A DNA stretch of 50,224 bases from an uncultured Bacteroidales bacterium. Lineage in GTDB: Bacteria; Bacteroidota; Bacteroidia; Bacteroidales; UBA932. Of this stretch, positions 16,697-25,553 are shown piece by piece (the first letter of the stretch is position 1; every line of letters begins with the position of its first letter). The notes below the pieces were generated by a model. The model was not told the origin of the DNA, searched no databases, and worked only from the letters and a program-made list of their open reading frames with translations. The translations under genes and the position numbers were made by a program. The stretch covers positions 1 to 50,224 of the forward strand of contig CAKUSF010000002.1 of the NCBI GenBank assembly GCA_934678915.1. Reading direction: 5' to 3'.

Positions 16697-18335
16697 TTTG
16701 CCCTCCTTTCAAAACTTCATCCCCTTTCACAAACATAGCGGCAGCATTGCAGCCACCAAATCCTGAAAGCAATTTAATGAACGATTTCTTGCTCGTCGGC
16801 CTCACGTCAGAGAAAATGTCCAACGGGCAAGAGACTCCGCATTTTGAATATCCACGTGTACCAAGGACGATTCCCTCATCAATCGAAGCCATAGACAGAA
16901 TCGTCTCAAGAATCCCGGCAGCACCCATAGTGTGCCCGAAACAGCCTTTGAGACTGTTCACCGGCACATTTTGAAGCCCGGCACGAGTCAATGCTATTGA
17001 TTCCATCTCATCATTGTAAGCGGTAGAAGTGCCATGAACCGAAACGAGAGCCAAATCCTCTGGCCTAACATCTCCAAGGATTGTCTTTATCGCCCGAAAA
17101 CTTCCCTCCCCCGTTCTGGACGGACCAGAAATGTGGTTGGCATCGTTACGAATAGCCCCTCGAAGCAGCACCCAATCCTCCGGAGACGGTGTTTTGTACT
17201 TGAATATTATCGTGGCAGCAGCCTCTCCGAGATTAAGTCCCTTGCGTTCGGAATCAAAGGGTCTGCAAGCTTCCTGCGATAAAGCCTTGAATGATTGGAA
17301 ACCAGAAATGATGAATCGTGACTGGACATCTGATCCAGTCACGATGACTGTGCCGAATTTGCCGGCCCTCAGTTGTCTCATAGCTGCAATCTGAGCGCAA
17401 AGACCTGAGATGCACGCATTTGAGACGACAACCGGGGTGTTCTTGTTCTTGAAGAAAGCGGCAATCTTTTCCGCTGAGACACCCAATCTTTCTCTTTGGA
17501 CCCGTTCTCCGTCACAAAACCTCACGTCTTCATCCAAAAGTTCAACGTTTCCTTTCGTGGAAGAGATGACGAACAGCACGTTGTCAGAAGCCGGATCTAT
17601 TCCCGTCCCCTTCAAAGCCTTTGAGACAGAAAGAATGATGCGTTTTTCAAAACGAGTGAATCCAGACAGATCTCCCAATTCGGAATATTCCCTTGACAAA
17701 GAATCCTCATCTATCAAAGATGCGAAGAATGGTTCCGGGAGCACAGTGGAGGAGTCATATAGCCGCAATGCAGAATCACCTTTTTTCACCCTCTCCAAGT
17801 TTTCCTTTGTGGTCGTACCTAAAGGAGAAATGATGTTGTCAGAAATTCTGACTACAGCTTTTGGGGTATCATCACTATTGACCGGGCGACTCTCGTCCAA
17901 AGCAATCACCATTGAACCTTCTGCCAAAGTTTCCTCATCGCATCTAACCACTGCGCTGACAATCAGCATATTCCCAAATTCCCCCTTTATGACTGCCTCC
18001 GTCTCAAGTGTCTCTCCAATCTGCGGTGATCGGATAATGTTGAAATCTTTAACCGAGCAGACATAGCCCACGCTGACCGGCTTGTGAAGAATGTACTTGT
18101 TGATGAATCCGATTCTGGCAGCGCAAGTCTGAGCCACATTCTCCACCAAGCCTTCGGGCACAAGCCTATCCCCTTCGATGAAGACATTATCATCTTGAAC
18201 ATGGAAACGAGTAACTGTTCTCTCATAAGAGAATGACAACAACTCGGAGACCATCACGAAAGGCTTCCGCTGGGGCAGAAGTTCCGCGATGTTCACCGAA
18301 GAGAAGTCAAAATATTTGAGTTGCTCATCAGTCAT
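16686..18335 (-). CDS. Dehydratase-like hotdog domain fused to a ketosynthase
   Basis: From the ATG at 18335 the protein has about 549 residues; a frame start at 18461 would overlap the acyltransferase by 134 bases and adds no family-like sequence. The N-terminal 150 residues are a FabA/FabZ-like hotdog (LLPQRKPFVMV, EGLVENVAQTCAARIGF) in which the usual catalytic His of LLPHR is Gln. The C-terminal domain is a ketosynthase with Cys308 (VSNACISGLC), His434 (SVHGTSTAYND) and His468 (CFGHTMGAAG). The fusion links condensation to a dehydratase-like or acyl-binding function. Confidence 0.82.
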   Translation of the reverse strand: MTDEQLKYFDFSSVNIAELLPQRKPFVMVSELLSFSYERTVTRFHVQDDNVFIEGDRLVPEGLVENVAQTCAARIGFINKYILHKPVSVGYVCSVKDFNIIRSPQIGETLETEAVIKGEFGNMLIVSAVVRCDEETLAEGSMVIALDESRPVNSDDTPKAVVRISDNIISPLGTTTKENLERVKKGDSALRLYDSSTVLPEPFFASLIDEDSLSREYSELGDLSGFTRFEKRIILSVSKALKGTGIDPASDNVLFVISSTKGNVELLDEDVRFCDGERVQRERLGVSAEKIAAFFKNKNTPVVVSNACISGLCAQIAAMRQLRAGKFGTVIVTGSDVQSRFIISGFQSFKALSQEACRPFDSERKGLNLGEAAATIIFKYKTPSPEDWVLLRGAIRNDANHISGPSRTGEGSFRAIKTILGDVRPEDLALVSVHGTSTAYNDEMESIALTRAGLQNVPVNSLKGCFGHTMGAAGILETILSMASIDEGIVLGTRGYSKCGVSCPLDIFSDVRPTSKKSFIKLLSGFGGCNAAAMFVKGDEVLKGGQNDN

Positions 18336-19218
18336 TCCAAAATTCGTAAAAGTTAAACCATTGGTCAGGGTATCTGCGAAGGATGCTGGTGATGTTTTCA
18401 GCATAGGCCTTAGCCAAAGCTTCCGCTTTATCCCTGACACCCAATCCTTCAAGTCCCTCATCGGGACGGAAAAGATGCACCTTGTACTTTCTAAGACCTA
18501 TTTTCATCACAAAGACCGACATGACAGGAACATCTCTCATTGCTGCCATAAGAAAAGGGCCCAAAGGAAGGTCTGCCTTCCCACCAAGGATGTTGCAACT
18601 GACTGTCCTGTTTGATCCGAACACCCTGTCACCATGAATATTCACGATCTCACCATCGGCCAAAGCATTGTTCAACATCACAAGATGCGACATGTCCTCA
18701 GAAATGCTCACCAGGCGGATGTTGTTATCTCCCAAAACTCTGGATCTATTCTCCATCAAGGTTTTGCCTTCCTCACCAAAGACAAGAGCATTGATCCTCT
18801 TTGTGGCCTTAAGTTCATAGCCTGCCAATTCATCATTGCCGATGTGCGAGCTGATCTGAACAAAGCCTTTTTGCGAAGCACACAACTCTTTGTACATCGC
18901 AACCTGAGATGTCTCCACACGGAAACGCTTCCCGGCATAGGACGCAAAGCGATCCATTATTACCGCCCCGAACATGAAGTGGTCGGCACAGGTGTGCAAA
19001 AAGGCCTTCAATGGGCCGAAGCCTTGACGGCTACGAAAATAGTGATAAATTGACAGGTAGCCTTTATGATTGAATATCATGTAGAAAGGCACCGCAAGAC
19101 CCATCAGCAAGTAAAAGAACCAAAGCGGAATAACTTTCATCATCCCGATCAAGGAATGATGCATCCACGAGGTCCCATCAGTCGTTCCCTGCCACTGCCT
19201 CACATCGCCTTCCGACAT
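18328..19218 (-). CDS. LpxL/HtrB-family lysophospholipid acyltransferase
   Basis: About 296 residues from the ATG at 19218; the frame extends to TTG 19242 but that would overlap the ACP gene. It has a hydrophobic N-terminal anchor (WFFYLLMGLAVPFYMIF), the HX4E motif SSHIGNDELAG and a later block VNIHGDRVFG, as in the LpxL/LpxM acyltransferase family. It sits directly after an ACP gene (4-base gap), so it may move an acyl or polyene chain from that ACP to a lipid acceptor. Acceptor identity is inferred. Confidence 0.82.
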   Translation of the reverse strand: MSEGDVRQWQGTTDGTSWMHHSLIGMMKVIPLWFFYLLMGLAVPFYMIFNHKGYLSIYHYFRSRQGFGPLKAFLHTCADHFMFGAVIMDRFASYAGKRFRVETSQVAMYKELCASQKGFVQISSHIGNDELAGYELKATKRINALVFGEEGKTLMENRSRVLGDNNIRLVSISEDMSHLVMLNNALADGEIVNIHGDRVFGSNRTVSCNILGGKADLPLGPFLMAAMRDVPVMSVFVMKIGLRKYKVHLFRPDEGLEGLGVRDKAEALAKAYAENITSILRRYPDQWFNFYEFWND

Positions 19219-19222
19219 ATTC

Positions 19223-19465
19223 CTAAGAAAGCTTCTCTTCAATGAAATTGTAAAGGCTGCCTAAAGTCGTAAGACGGCCAAGTTCTTCTGACTTTACCTT
19301 TATTCCGAACTCCTTGTCAATCAAGACAATAATGTCCACGATGTCAAGACTATCAATGCCTAAATCTTTTTTAAGAGCAGCATCCTCCTTTAGGAGATTC
19401 GAATCAATTTCGAACTCGTCAACTAGAAAACCGTTGACTTTGGAGATTATTTCTTCTTTCTTCAT
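19223..19465 (-). CDS. Acyl carrier protein (cluster copy 1)
   Basis: An 80-residue ACP from the ATG at 19465 (a GTG at 19489 would overlap the methyltransferase stop). The pantetheine attachment motif is GIDSLDIVD with Ser39. The sequence differs clearly from the second ACP at 15882-16151, so the two probably serve different steps, for example aryl starter loading and chain extension. Confidence 0.9.
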   Translation of the reverse strand: MKKEEIISKVNGFLVDEFEIDSNLLKEDAALKKDLGIDSLDIVDIIVLIDKEFGIKVKSEELGRLTTLGSLYNFIEEKLS

Positions 19466-19475
19466 TGTAATTCTT

Positions 19476-20573
19476 TTATTTTTTAACACAAACTATGATG
19501 TTATGTCCCTGTCCGATGCCATCTATGATAGTCTCTACCTTCATCCCGGCCTCTTCTATAAGACTTATCATGTCCTCTGAATAGTACATTTTGCTGTTAC
19601 CGTTAGCCATGGCGGTAAAGTACAGGCTAGTCATAGTCAAACAAAATGCAGCTGGTTCAAAACGTTGCCTATTCCACAAAAGTTCCATGATGCAGAGCCT
19701 TGCCCCCGTATGAAGGACCTCTGCGGCTCTCTTTAGAATGCTCAGGATTTCCTCCTTGGAAAAGCAATCAAGGAATTGGCTCATCCAAATGACGTCATAT
19801 TCCTTATCATTCGGGAATTTAGTTGCAGGATCAAGAAGATTGCCCCCGCATCCGTGAATCCTTTCAGCCCCTTTTTTACCAGCCGTTTCCTTCTTCATCA
19901 TCTCGATCTGTTGAGGAAGATCTAGAATTGTCACTTCTACTTTTGGATCGTAACCGACGCATTGAAGAGCCCATTTGCCAGTGTTTCCTCCTACATCCAA
20001 CAGATTCTTCACAGGACGGTCGAAGATGATCTTCAGCGCCTCTTCGAAAGAATTGTTCGAATAGAAATGATCGAACCCGAACCAACTTTTCTGGGCTTGC
20101 TCCGGGAGAGAGGAGAGTCCTTCGTAGATTGTCGGCCACTGTCCGAAATGCTTCAAACCGACTGGGCGTCCTTCCTTGAAAGAACTATCCAGATCAAACA
20201 TACCCTCGTAGTTGACATCGTTGCTGAAGTCCATGTTGACCTTGGCGGCCTCGTCCGTAAGCAAGAACCATCCTATCTTAGAGATAGTGTAACGATCCGT
20301 GTCCACATTGACAAGTACAGTTCCGATGCAAAGGCCAGCTTCCAGCAGGCATTTAACAGTGTATTCCTTAAGTCCTGTAGCTTTGATAACTTCCTCTTCG
20401 GTAAGGCCTTCTCGATGCTCACGCAAAAGTTCAAGGATTCCATACTTCACTAAAAGACGTGATGCTTGGAAAACCATCGGGCCAAAGGCGATGAACTCAG
20501 CCATTCGCTGAGCCTCACGGGCAGTATAAGGATCTTTTGTGTACCTTTTTTCAAGTTCCGGGAACAGTTTCAT
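19476..20573 (-). CDS. SAM-dependent methyltransferase
   Basis: A 365-residue class I methyltransferase of the winged-helix/O-methyltransferase type: the N-terminal half has a helix-turn-helix-like dimerisation region (EEEVIKATGLKEYTVKCLLEAG) and the C-terminal half has motif I LLDVGGNTGKWAL, motif II ILDLPQQIE and DVIWMSQFLDCFS. The gene follows the ammonia lyase without a gap. It could methylate the aryl head group or a hydroxyl of the polyene; position is unknown. Confidence 0.85.
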   Translation of the reverse strand: MKLFPELEKRYTKDPYTAREAQRMAEFIAFGPMVFQASRLLVKYGILELLREHREGLTEEEVIKATGLKEYTVKCLLEAGLCIGTVLVNVDTDRYTISKIGWFLLTDEAAKVNMDFSNDVNYEGMFDLDSSFKEGRPVGLKHFGQWPTIYEGLSSLPEQAQKSWFGFDHFYSNNSFEEALKIIFDRPVKNLLDVGGNTGKWALQCVGYDPKVEVTILDLPQQIEMMKKETAGKKGAERIHGCGGNLLDPATKFPNDKEYDVIWMSQFLDCFSKEEILSILKRAAEVLHTGARLCIMELLWNRQRFEPAAFCLTMTSLYFTAMANGNSKMYYSEDMISLIEEAGMKVETIIDGIGQGHNIIVCVKK

Positions 20574-22115
20574 CTATTTTAGATTTAATGGGTTATTTCT
20601 AAGATAATCCTCAACGCTCGCAATCTGCTCGTAGAATGGATTGTCTTCCACAAACTTAGGAATGATTGCGCGAACATCATCGTAAACTTTTCTGGAAGTC
20701 GGAGCCAGTTTGTCAGCTATTCCGAGACAATCTACCGCCTGTGCAAGTGCAATGAAATGGATGGCAAAGACCTGATAGGTGTTGTCAATGACTCTTTTTG
20801 TCAGCGAAGCCGTGTTGGTGCCCATGCTGACAATGTCCTGATTGTCATTATTGTTCGGAATGCTATGAACATAGTTAGGCATGGCAAGTGTCTGGCATTC
20901 AGCCGTAGTTGAAGTGGCTGTAAACTGGCATGCCTGCATTCCATAGTTCAGACCAAGCGTTCCCATATTCAAGAATGGTGGCAAAATTCCATTGATTCGA
21001 TCGTGGAACAGATAGTTGAGCTGGCGTTCCGCTGTCATGGCCATTCTTACGGTTGCAATTTTGACCTTGTCCTCCTCCAATGAAATGTAATCACCATGGA
21101 AATTCCCTCCATGGAAAACATTCCGTGCGACATGATCCACGATAGGATTGTCACAGGCCGAATTTAATTCTTCCTCCAGAACCCTGCGAGCATTTGCAAA
21201 CGTCTCATACACAGGGCCCAGAATCTGAGGGGTGCACCTCAACGAGTAATAGGCCTGAACCTTATGGACGAAAGTGTGGTCAGAAGCGTGGCCATTGTCG
21301 TAGAGGTCATGCTCCCGCTTATGCAAACAGCCGCTTCCCTCGGACAGCGACCTCATCCTTGCAGCGATCACCTGCTGTCCCTCATGGCGACGAACCTCAT
21401 TAAGTTCCTCTGACATCAGATCATCGAACGACGAGGCGATTTCATTCATCATCACGGAAGCAAGAGTGGCCCAATCAAGGAGTCTGTCTGCGTAAATCTG
21501 GTTGACAACACCGATTCCTGTCATGAACGAAGTACCGTTGGAAATTGACAATCCTTCACGAATATGAATCTTAAACGGCTCCAGATCATTCTCTTTCAGA
21601 ACCTCAGCCGATGGACGCCATTCACCTTTGTAGTGAACCTTACCCTCTCCAATCATGCAAAGAGCCATGTGAGCAAGCTGAACCAAGTCCCCACTCGCAC
21701 CAACACTGCCATGCTGAGGGATGAATGGGAATATGTTGTTGTCAATCATCCCGACCAAAAGCCGCACGAGATCCGGATGAACTCCGGAACGGGCCTGAAG
21801 GAACGTGCCAAGGCGTGCAATCATTGCAGCTTTCACATACACGTCATCCAAAGGTTGTCCGGCTCCAGTTGAATGGCTTCGGATGATGTTGTACTGAAGG
21901 TCTTTCAAATACTTGTCGTCAACCCTCCACTGAGCCATCGGGCCGAACCCAGTATTGATCCCATAGATAACTTTCTCAGAGGCAAACTCTTCCAAGAACT
22001 TATAGCTAGCCTCGACATCAGCCATTGGAAGATCTTTCAAAGAAATTTTCTTGTCCTTGAAGATAACTTCCTCAGCCCATTTCAAACTGAGCGTGCAATT
22101 TCCACCCATGATCAT
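20574..22115 (-). CDS. Aromatic amino acid ammonia lyase, tyrosine-type (TAL-like)
   Basis: About 513 residues from the ATG at 22115; ATG 22109 and TTG 22142 are alternatives. It has the MIO-forming Ala-Ser-Gly in GSVGASGDLVQL, the catalytic Tyr in VIYGINTGFGPMAQ, and GNFHGDYISLE, NYVHSIPNNNDNQDIVS. The selectivity pair is Ser-His (IIRSHSTG), which recalls histidine lyase. From memory, the overall sequence is very close to the Flavobacterium johnsoniae tyrosine ammonia lyase, which has the same Ser-His. It would make coumarate as aryl starter. First gene of the block, behind the promoter at 22163-22196. Confidence 0.87.
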   Translation of the reverse strand: MIMGGNCTLSLKWAEEVIFKDKKISLKDLPMADVEASYKFLEEFASEKVIYGINTGFGPMAQWRVDDKYLKDLQYNIIRSHSTGAGQPLDDVYVKAAMIARLGTFLQARSGVHPDLVRLLVGMIDNNIFPFIPQHGSVGASGDLVQLAHMALCMIGEGKVHYKGEWRPSAEVLKENDLEPFKIHIREGLSISNGTSFMTGIGVVNQIYADRLLDWATLASVMMNEIASSFDDLMSEELNEVRRHEGQQVIAARMRSLSEGSGCLHKREHDLYDNGHASDHTFVHKVQAYYSLRCTPQILGPVYETFANARRVLEEELNSACDNPIVDHVARNVFHGGNFHGDYISLEEDKVKIATVRMAMTAERQLNYLFHDRINGILPPFLNMGTLGLNYGMQACQFTATSTTAECQTLAMPNYVHSIPNNNDNQDIVSMGTNTASLTKRVIDNTYQVFAIHFIALAQAVDCLGIADKLAPTSRKVYDDVRAIIPKFVEDNPFYEQIASVEDYLRNNPLNLK

Positions 22116-22162
22116 GCTTTCCGATTTTGATTCTACTATCAATCAGGTTTAAAATAAGTTTA

Positions 22163-22196
22163 CAAATTTACCAAATTAATTGTTAATTGCCCAAAA
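22163..22196 (-). promoter_or_regulatory. Promoter of the ammonia-lyase/pigment operon
   Basis: Read on the minus strand, a -33 TTTTG (22192-22196) and a -7 TAAATTTG (22163-22170) are separated by about 21 bases, matching the Bacteroidetes TTTG/TAnnTTTG pattern. The expected transcript start near 22156 lies about 40 bases before the ATG at 22115. Confidence 0.65.
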
Positions 22197-22200
22197 TGCT

Positions 22201-22236
22201 AAAAAAAGTAGGGATGACTATAAAAATAGTCATCCC
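22201..22236 (-). terminator. Rho-independent terminator after the beta-barrel gene
   Basis: Perfect arms GGGATGACTAT (22211-22221) and ATAGTCATCCC (22226-22236) with a 4-base loop; on the minus strand a run of seven T follows (22201-22207). It separates the Rnf/beta-barrel transcript from the pigment operon promoter. Confidence 0.9.
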
Positions 22237-22258
22237 CGCACATTTTCAAGTTAAGAAA

Positions 22259-22735
22259 TCAGAATGAATAACGTACTCCGATACCCAAAGAGAACGGTCC
22301 GTTTCCCCTGAGTCCTCCGTCACCGAACATCAGTCTCGGGCGGAAATCCACTGAGAGTTGGAGCGGAAACCAAAAGGTGTACTCAAGTCCTACGTTACCG
22401 ACAAAGCCAGCATAAACCGCCTTTTCGTCATCATCATTATCCCATACGGCAAAACTAGCTCCAGGACCAGCATAGAACCCCCATTTACCTTTCGGTGTCC
22501 AATCTGGCTGGACAATCATGAAGTTGTAAATTCCATCTACATGGAAGTCACTTGTACTAAATCCATTGTCAAGTCCCAAGCCAAATTCGAGGAAGTCTGG
22601 ACCTCCGAAAACATAATTTTCGAAGCTGATGTCGATGCCATAGTTACCGAGACGTCCTCCGAGTGATTTAGGCTGAGCGAACGAAATTGTCGCTGAGCCA
22701 ATAAGAACCACGAGGGCCAATAATGCCTTTTTCAT
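22259..22735 (-). CDS. Outer-membrane beta-barrel protein
   Basis: About 158 residues from the second ATG (22735); the first in-frame ATG is at 22741. It has a signal peptide (KKALLALVVLIGSATISFAQ), then alternating aromatic/Gly-rich strands (FLEFGLGLDNG, WGFYAGPGAS, VGLEYTFWFPLQLSVDFRP) and a C-terminal aromatic GVRYSF, typical of small OmpA/OmpW-like barrels. It is 45 bases downstream of rnfA and has its own strong terminator. Function is unknown; a porin-like or structural role is only a guess. Confidence 0.75.
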   Translation of the reverse strand: MKKALLALVVLIGSATISFAQPKSLGGRLGNYGIDISFENYVFGGPDFLEFGLGLDNGFSTSDFHVDGIYNFMIVQPDWTPKGKWGFYAGPGASFAVWDNDDDEKAVYAGFVGNVGLEYTFWFPLQLSVDFRPRLMFGDGGLRGNGPFSLGIGVRYSF

Positions 22736-22786
22736 AATCATAAAAATTAGTTAATCCTATGTACAGGCCACTAAATTCTACAAAAA

Positions 22787-23386
22787 CTATACTAGACCGG
22801 AGAATCCCATGAATGCCATAGCGAGGATTCCGACAGTAATTAGGGCTATAGGAATGCCTTTGAAAGGCTTAGGGACATCATTCAAATCCAGATGTTCGCG
22901 AAGTCCTGCAAATAGGATGAGAGCCATTCCATAGCCGACTGCGGTCGCAAATGCATAGACCACGGACTCACCTAGGTTAAGCATGTGAGCCGGACCTCCA
23001 AAAGCAAACTCTTTCGTCACCACATTAAGAGCGACACCTAAAACCGCACAGTTAGTGGTAATCAGTGGCAGGAAAATGCCAAGAGCCTGATAGAGAGACG
23101 GACTGATCTTCTTCAACACGATTTCGACCATCTGGACAAGAGCCGCAATCACAAGGATGAAGGCGATTGTCTGGAGAAATTGAAGATCGAAAGCGACCAA
23201 AAGATATTGATTGATGAGATAAGTCACCAAAGTCGCCAAAGTGATCACGAAACACACGGCTCCAGCCATTCCGGTGGCAGTTGAAATCTTGTTGGAAACT
23301 CCCAAGAACGGACATGTGCCCAAGAATTGGGCAAGCATGATGTTATTGACGAATATCGCTGAGATTATAATGAGGAAATATTCCAT
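22787..23386 (-). CDS. rnfA: Rnf electron transport complex subunit A
   Basis: A 199-residue, six-helix membrane protein. It begins with IFVNNIMLAQFLGTCPFLGVS and has GIFLPLITTNCAVLGVAL, characteristic of RnfA/NqrE, including the conserved Cys residues that bind an intramembrane Fe-S cluster together with RnfE. Last gene of the B-C-D-G-E-A order, 2 bases after rnfE. The Rnf complex links ferredoxin oxidation to NAD reduction and moves Na+ or H+. Confidence 0.95.
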   Translation of the reverse strand: MEYFLIIISAIFVNNIMLAQFLGTCPFLGVSNKISTATGMAGAVCFVITLATLVTYLINQYLLVAFDLQFLQTIAFILVIAALVQMVEIVLKKISPSLYQALGIFLPLITTNCAVLGVALNVVTKEFAFGGPAHMLNLGESVVYAFATAVGYGMALILFAGLREHLDLNDVPKPFKGIPIALITVGILAMAFMGFSGLV

Positions 23387-23388
23387 AA

Positions 23389-23979
23389 CTAATTCTTTTT
23401 AGCGATTTTGTTGAACAGAACCATAAGGTAACCAAGTGCGAGGAACGCTCCCGGAGCCATCACGAACACCAAGATTCCGTCACCGGTGATGAACTTGAAC
23501 CCGAAGACGGATCCGCTTCCGAGAATCTCACGGACAATTCCGAGGACCGTCAAGGAGAGGGTAAAGCCGCATCCAATTCCAAGTCCGTCAAGGGCAGAGT
23601 CAAGGATGCCGTTCTTGTTGGCGAAAGCCTCAGCACGACCGAGAACGATACAGTTCACAACAATAAGCGGAATGAACAAGCCTAGAGTAGCATACATAGC
23701 CGGAGTGTAGGCTTGCATAGCGAACTGAAGAATTGTCACGAATGTTGCGATGACCACAATATAGACAGGGATGTGCACTTTGTCAGGCACGACAGGCGCA
23801 ATAGCTGAAATGGCGATGTTGGAAAGCACCAAGACAAAGAGTGTGGCGAGACCCATGCTCAAACCGTTGATGGCAGAGGTGGTTGTAGCCAACGTAGGAC
23901 ACATGCCCAAAAGCAGTACAAAAGTAGGATTTTCCTTAAGGAAACCCTTAGTAAACAGATTCAATTTATTGCTGCTCAT
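23389..23979 (-). CDS. rnfE: Rnf electron transport complex subunit E
   Basis: A 196-residue, six-helix membrane protein of the RnfE/NqrD type: LLGMCPTLATTTSA near the start and LFIPLIVVNCIVLGRAEAFA in the middle. The paired Cys residues are in the same positions as in RnfA, as expected for the shared cluster. Spaced 3 bases from rnfG. Confidence 0.95.
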   Translation of the reverse strand: MSSNKLNLFTKGFLKENPTFVLLLGMCPTLATTTSAINGLSMGLATLFVLVLSNIAISAIAPVVPDKVHIPVYIVVIATFVTILQFAMQAYTPAMYATLGLFIPLIVVNCIVLGRAEAFANKNGILDSALDGLGIGCGFTLSLTVLGIVREILGSGSVFGFKFITGDGILVFVMAPGAFLALGYLMVLFNKIAKKN

Positions 23980-23982
23980 AGC

Positions 23983-24546
23983 CTATTCTCCTTTAATTGA
24001 ATTTAAAGCCTTGACGGCATTGTCAATAGCCAATGCATAAGCTCTGGATGTGATTGTGGAAGCAGTGATTGCATCAACATCACCTCCGTCTTTCTTGACG
24101 GTCAGACTTTTAGACTTTGGATCAAAGCCTTTGAACTGGTTCATGAATTTCTCATCGGTGTTGCACTTGGCACCTAAGCCCGGAGTCTCATTGTGTGACA
24201 GGACGGATGTGTTGTAGACAACTCCGTCAGCGGTGATGCCGACCATCAGGACAAGCGGTCCACCGAAACCCACTGTGGTTGACTTCACAGCGTAAGCCAC
24301 AGGAGCACCGTCCTTTGTGCTGACATAATATTCAGAAGCCTGACCACCGACCTCGATCGGTTTGGACTCGGAGAGTTCGCCCCCTTCAGGAAGCACGGCT
24401 CCGATTGATGCCTTAAGGATGTCTGCGTTGGCCTTTGCGATTGGCTCGGCTGTAAGGGCATACATTCCACCCAAAAGAGCTGAACAAATCAGGCTGACAA
24501 CAGTCAGACAAACTACCATTGTGGTAAGATTAGATTTTACTGCCAT
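23983..24546 (-). CDS. rnfG: Rnf electron transport complex subunit G (FMN-binding)
   Basis: A 187-residue protein with one N-terminal membrane helix (MVVCLTVVSLICSALLGGMYAL) and a periplasmic FMN-binding domain. The covalent flavinylation motif S/T-x-T-S/T is seen in VDAITASTITSRA, with Thr as FMN site. It receives electrons within the complex. Confidence 0.93.
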   Translation of the reverse strand: MAVKSNLTTMVVCLTVVSLICSALLGGMYALTAEPIAKANADILKASIGAVLPEGGELSESKPIEVGGQASEYYVSTKDGAPVAYAVKSTTVGFGGPLVLMVGITADGVVYNTSVLSHNETPGLGAKCNTDEKFMNQFKGFDPKSKSLTVKKDGGDVDAITASTITSRAYALAIDNAVKALNSIKGE

Positions 24547-24549
24547 AGT

Positions 24550-25548
24550 CTATGCCCTCCCGTATTTTTTCTGATGGAACCACCTGTTTAGGAGTGGAAC
24601 TGTTGAGTTCATTATAAGTATAGCAAAACTAACTCCTTCTGGGTATGAGCCGAAGTATCTGATCATCAAAGTAATGAAACCGATTCCAACACCGAAGACA
24701 ATTCCGCCTTTCGTGCTCATCGGAGATGTCACATAGTCGGTCGCCATAAAGCATGACCCAAGAAGAAGACCACCGGTGAGGAGGTTGAAGAGCGGTCCTG
24801 TGAACTGACTTGGGTCAACTAGCCAGAAGATGGTCGAGACTACGGCCACTGTTCCGAGAATAGAAAGTGTAATCCACGGCTTGATGACCTTACGCACCAG
24901 CAAATAAATGAAACCAATCAGAATAGCTATCGCACTTGCCTCACCTGTCGAGCCTCCGATGTTGGCAAACAGCATCTGGGAGGCGGAGAATCCATTCTGG
25001 GCAATCAGGTCAGAGGCCGAAGCACCTTTCATAAGGCCCTCGTTGATGATTCCAAGAGGAGTCGCGCCAGACAGAGCGTCAGCCCCCAAAAGGCCGGCAC
25101 CGAAAAGACCGTCAGGAATAACCCAATTAGTCATGAAGGTCGGGAATGATATGAGCAGGAACACACGGCCCACTAGAGCAGGGTTGAAGACATTTTGTCC
25201 AAGTCCTCCGAAAGTCATCTTAGCGATGCCGATGGCAACAACAGCTCCGATGAAAACTACCCACCAAGGAGTTGTGGCCGGAAGGTTCAGAGCCAGAAGA
25301 ATGCCGGTCACTACAGCAGACCAGTCCCCAATAGTTGACGGGGCCTTAAGTAAATATTTTGTGATTAAATACTCTAGCACCACGCAAGAGATGACACTGA
25401 CAGCCAAAACCAACAGTTCAGCGAGGCCGTAGAACACGACTGAAACCAAAACAGCAGGAATCAAGGCAATCACGACATCCCTCATCAAGACCGATGTCGT
25501 GGTCTTGGAATGGAGGTGTGGAGACGGAGAAACCAATAATCTTTCCAT
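24550..25548 (-). CDS. rnfD: Rnf electron transport complex subunit D
   Basis: A 332-residue multi-helix protein of the RnfD/NqrB family. The covalent FMN site is LSGATPLG (Thr). It has GLGQNVFNPALVGRVFLL and CFMATDYVTSPMSTKG, both family blocks. It lies 5 bases after rnfC. Confidence 0.95.
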   Translation of the reverse strand: MERLLVSPSPHLHSKTTTSVLMRDVVIALIPAVLVSVVFYGLAELLVLAVSVISCVVLEYLITKYLLKAPSTIGDWSAVVTGILLALNLPATTPWWVVFIGAVVAIGIAKMTFGGLGQNVFNPALVGRVFLLISFPTFMTNWVIPDGLFGAGLLGADALSGATPLGIINEGLMKGASASDLIAQNGFSASQMLFANIGGSTGEASAIAILIGFIYLLVRKVIKPWITLSILGTVAVVSTIFWLVDPSQFTGPLFNLLTGGLLLGSCFMATDYVTSPMSTKGGIVFGVGIGFITLMIRYFGSYPEGVSFAILIMNSTVPLLNRWFHQKKYGRA

Positions 25549-25553
25549 ATTCT

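Noticed and set aside
21000..21800. Histidine ammonia lyase (hutH) for the lyase gene
   Set aside because: The Ser-His pair allows it, but no hutI/hutU genes are nearby, and sequence and context fit the flavobacterial tyrosine lyase better.
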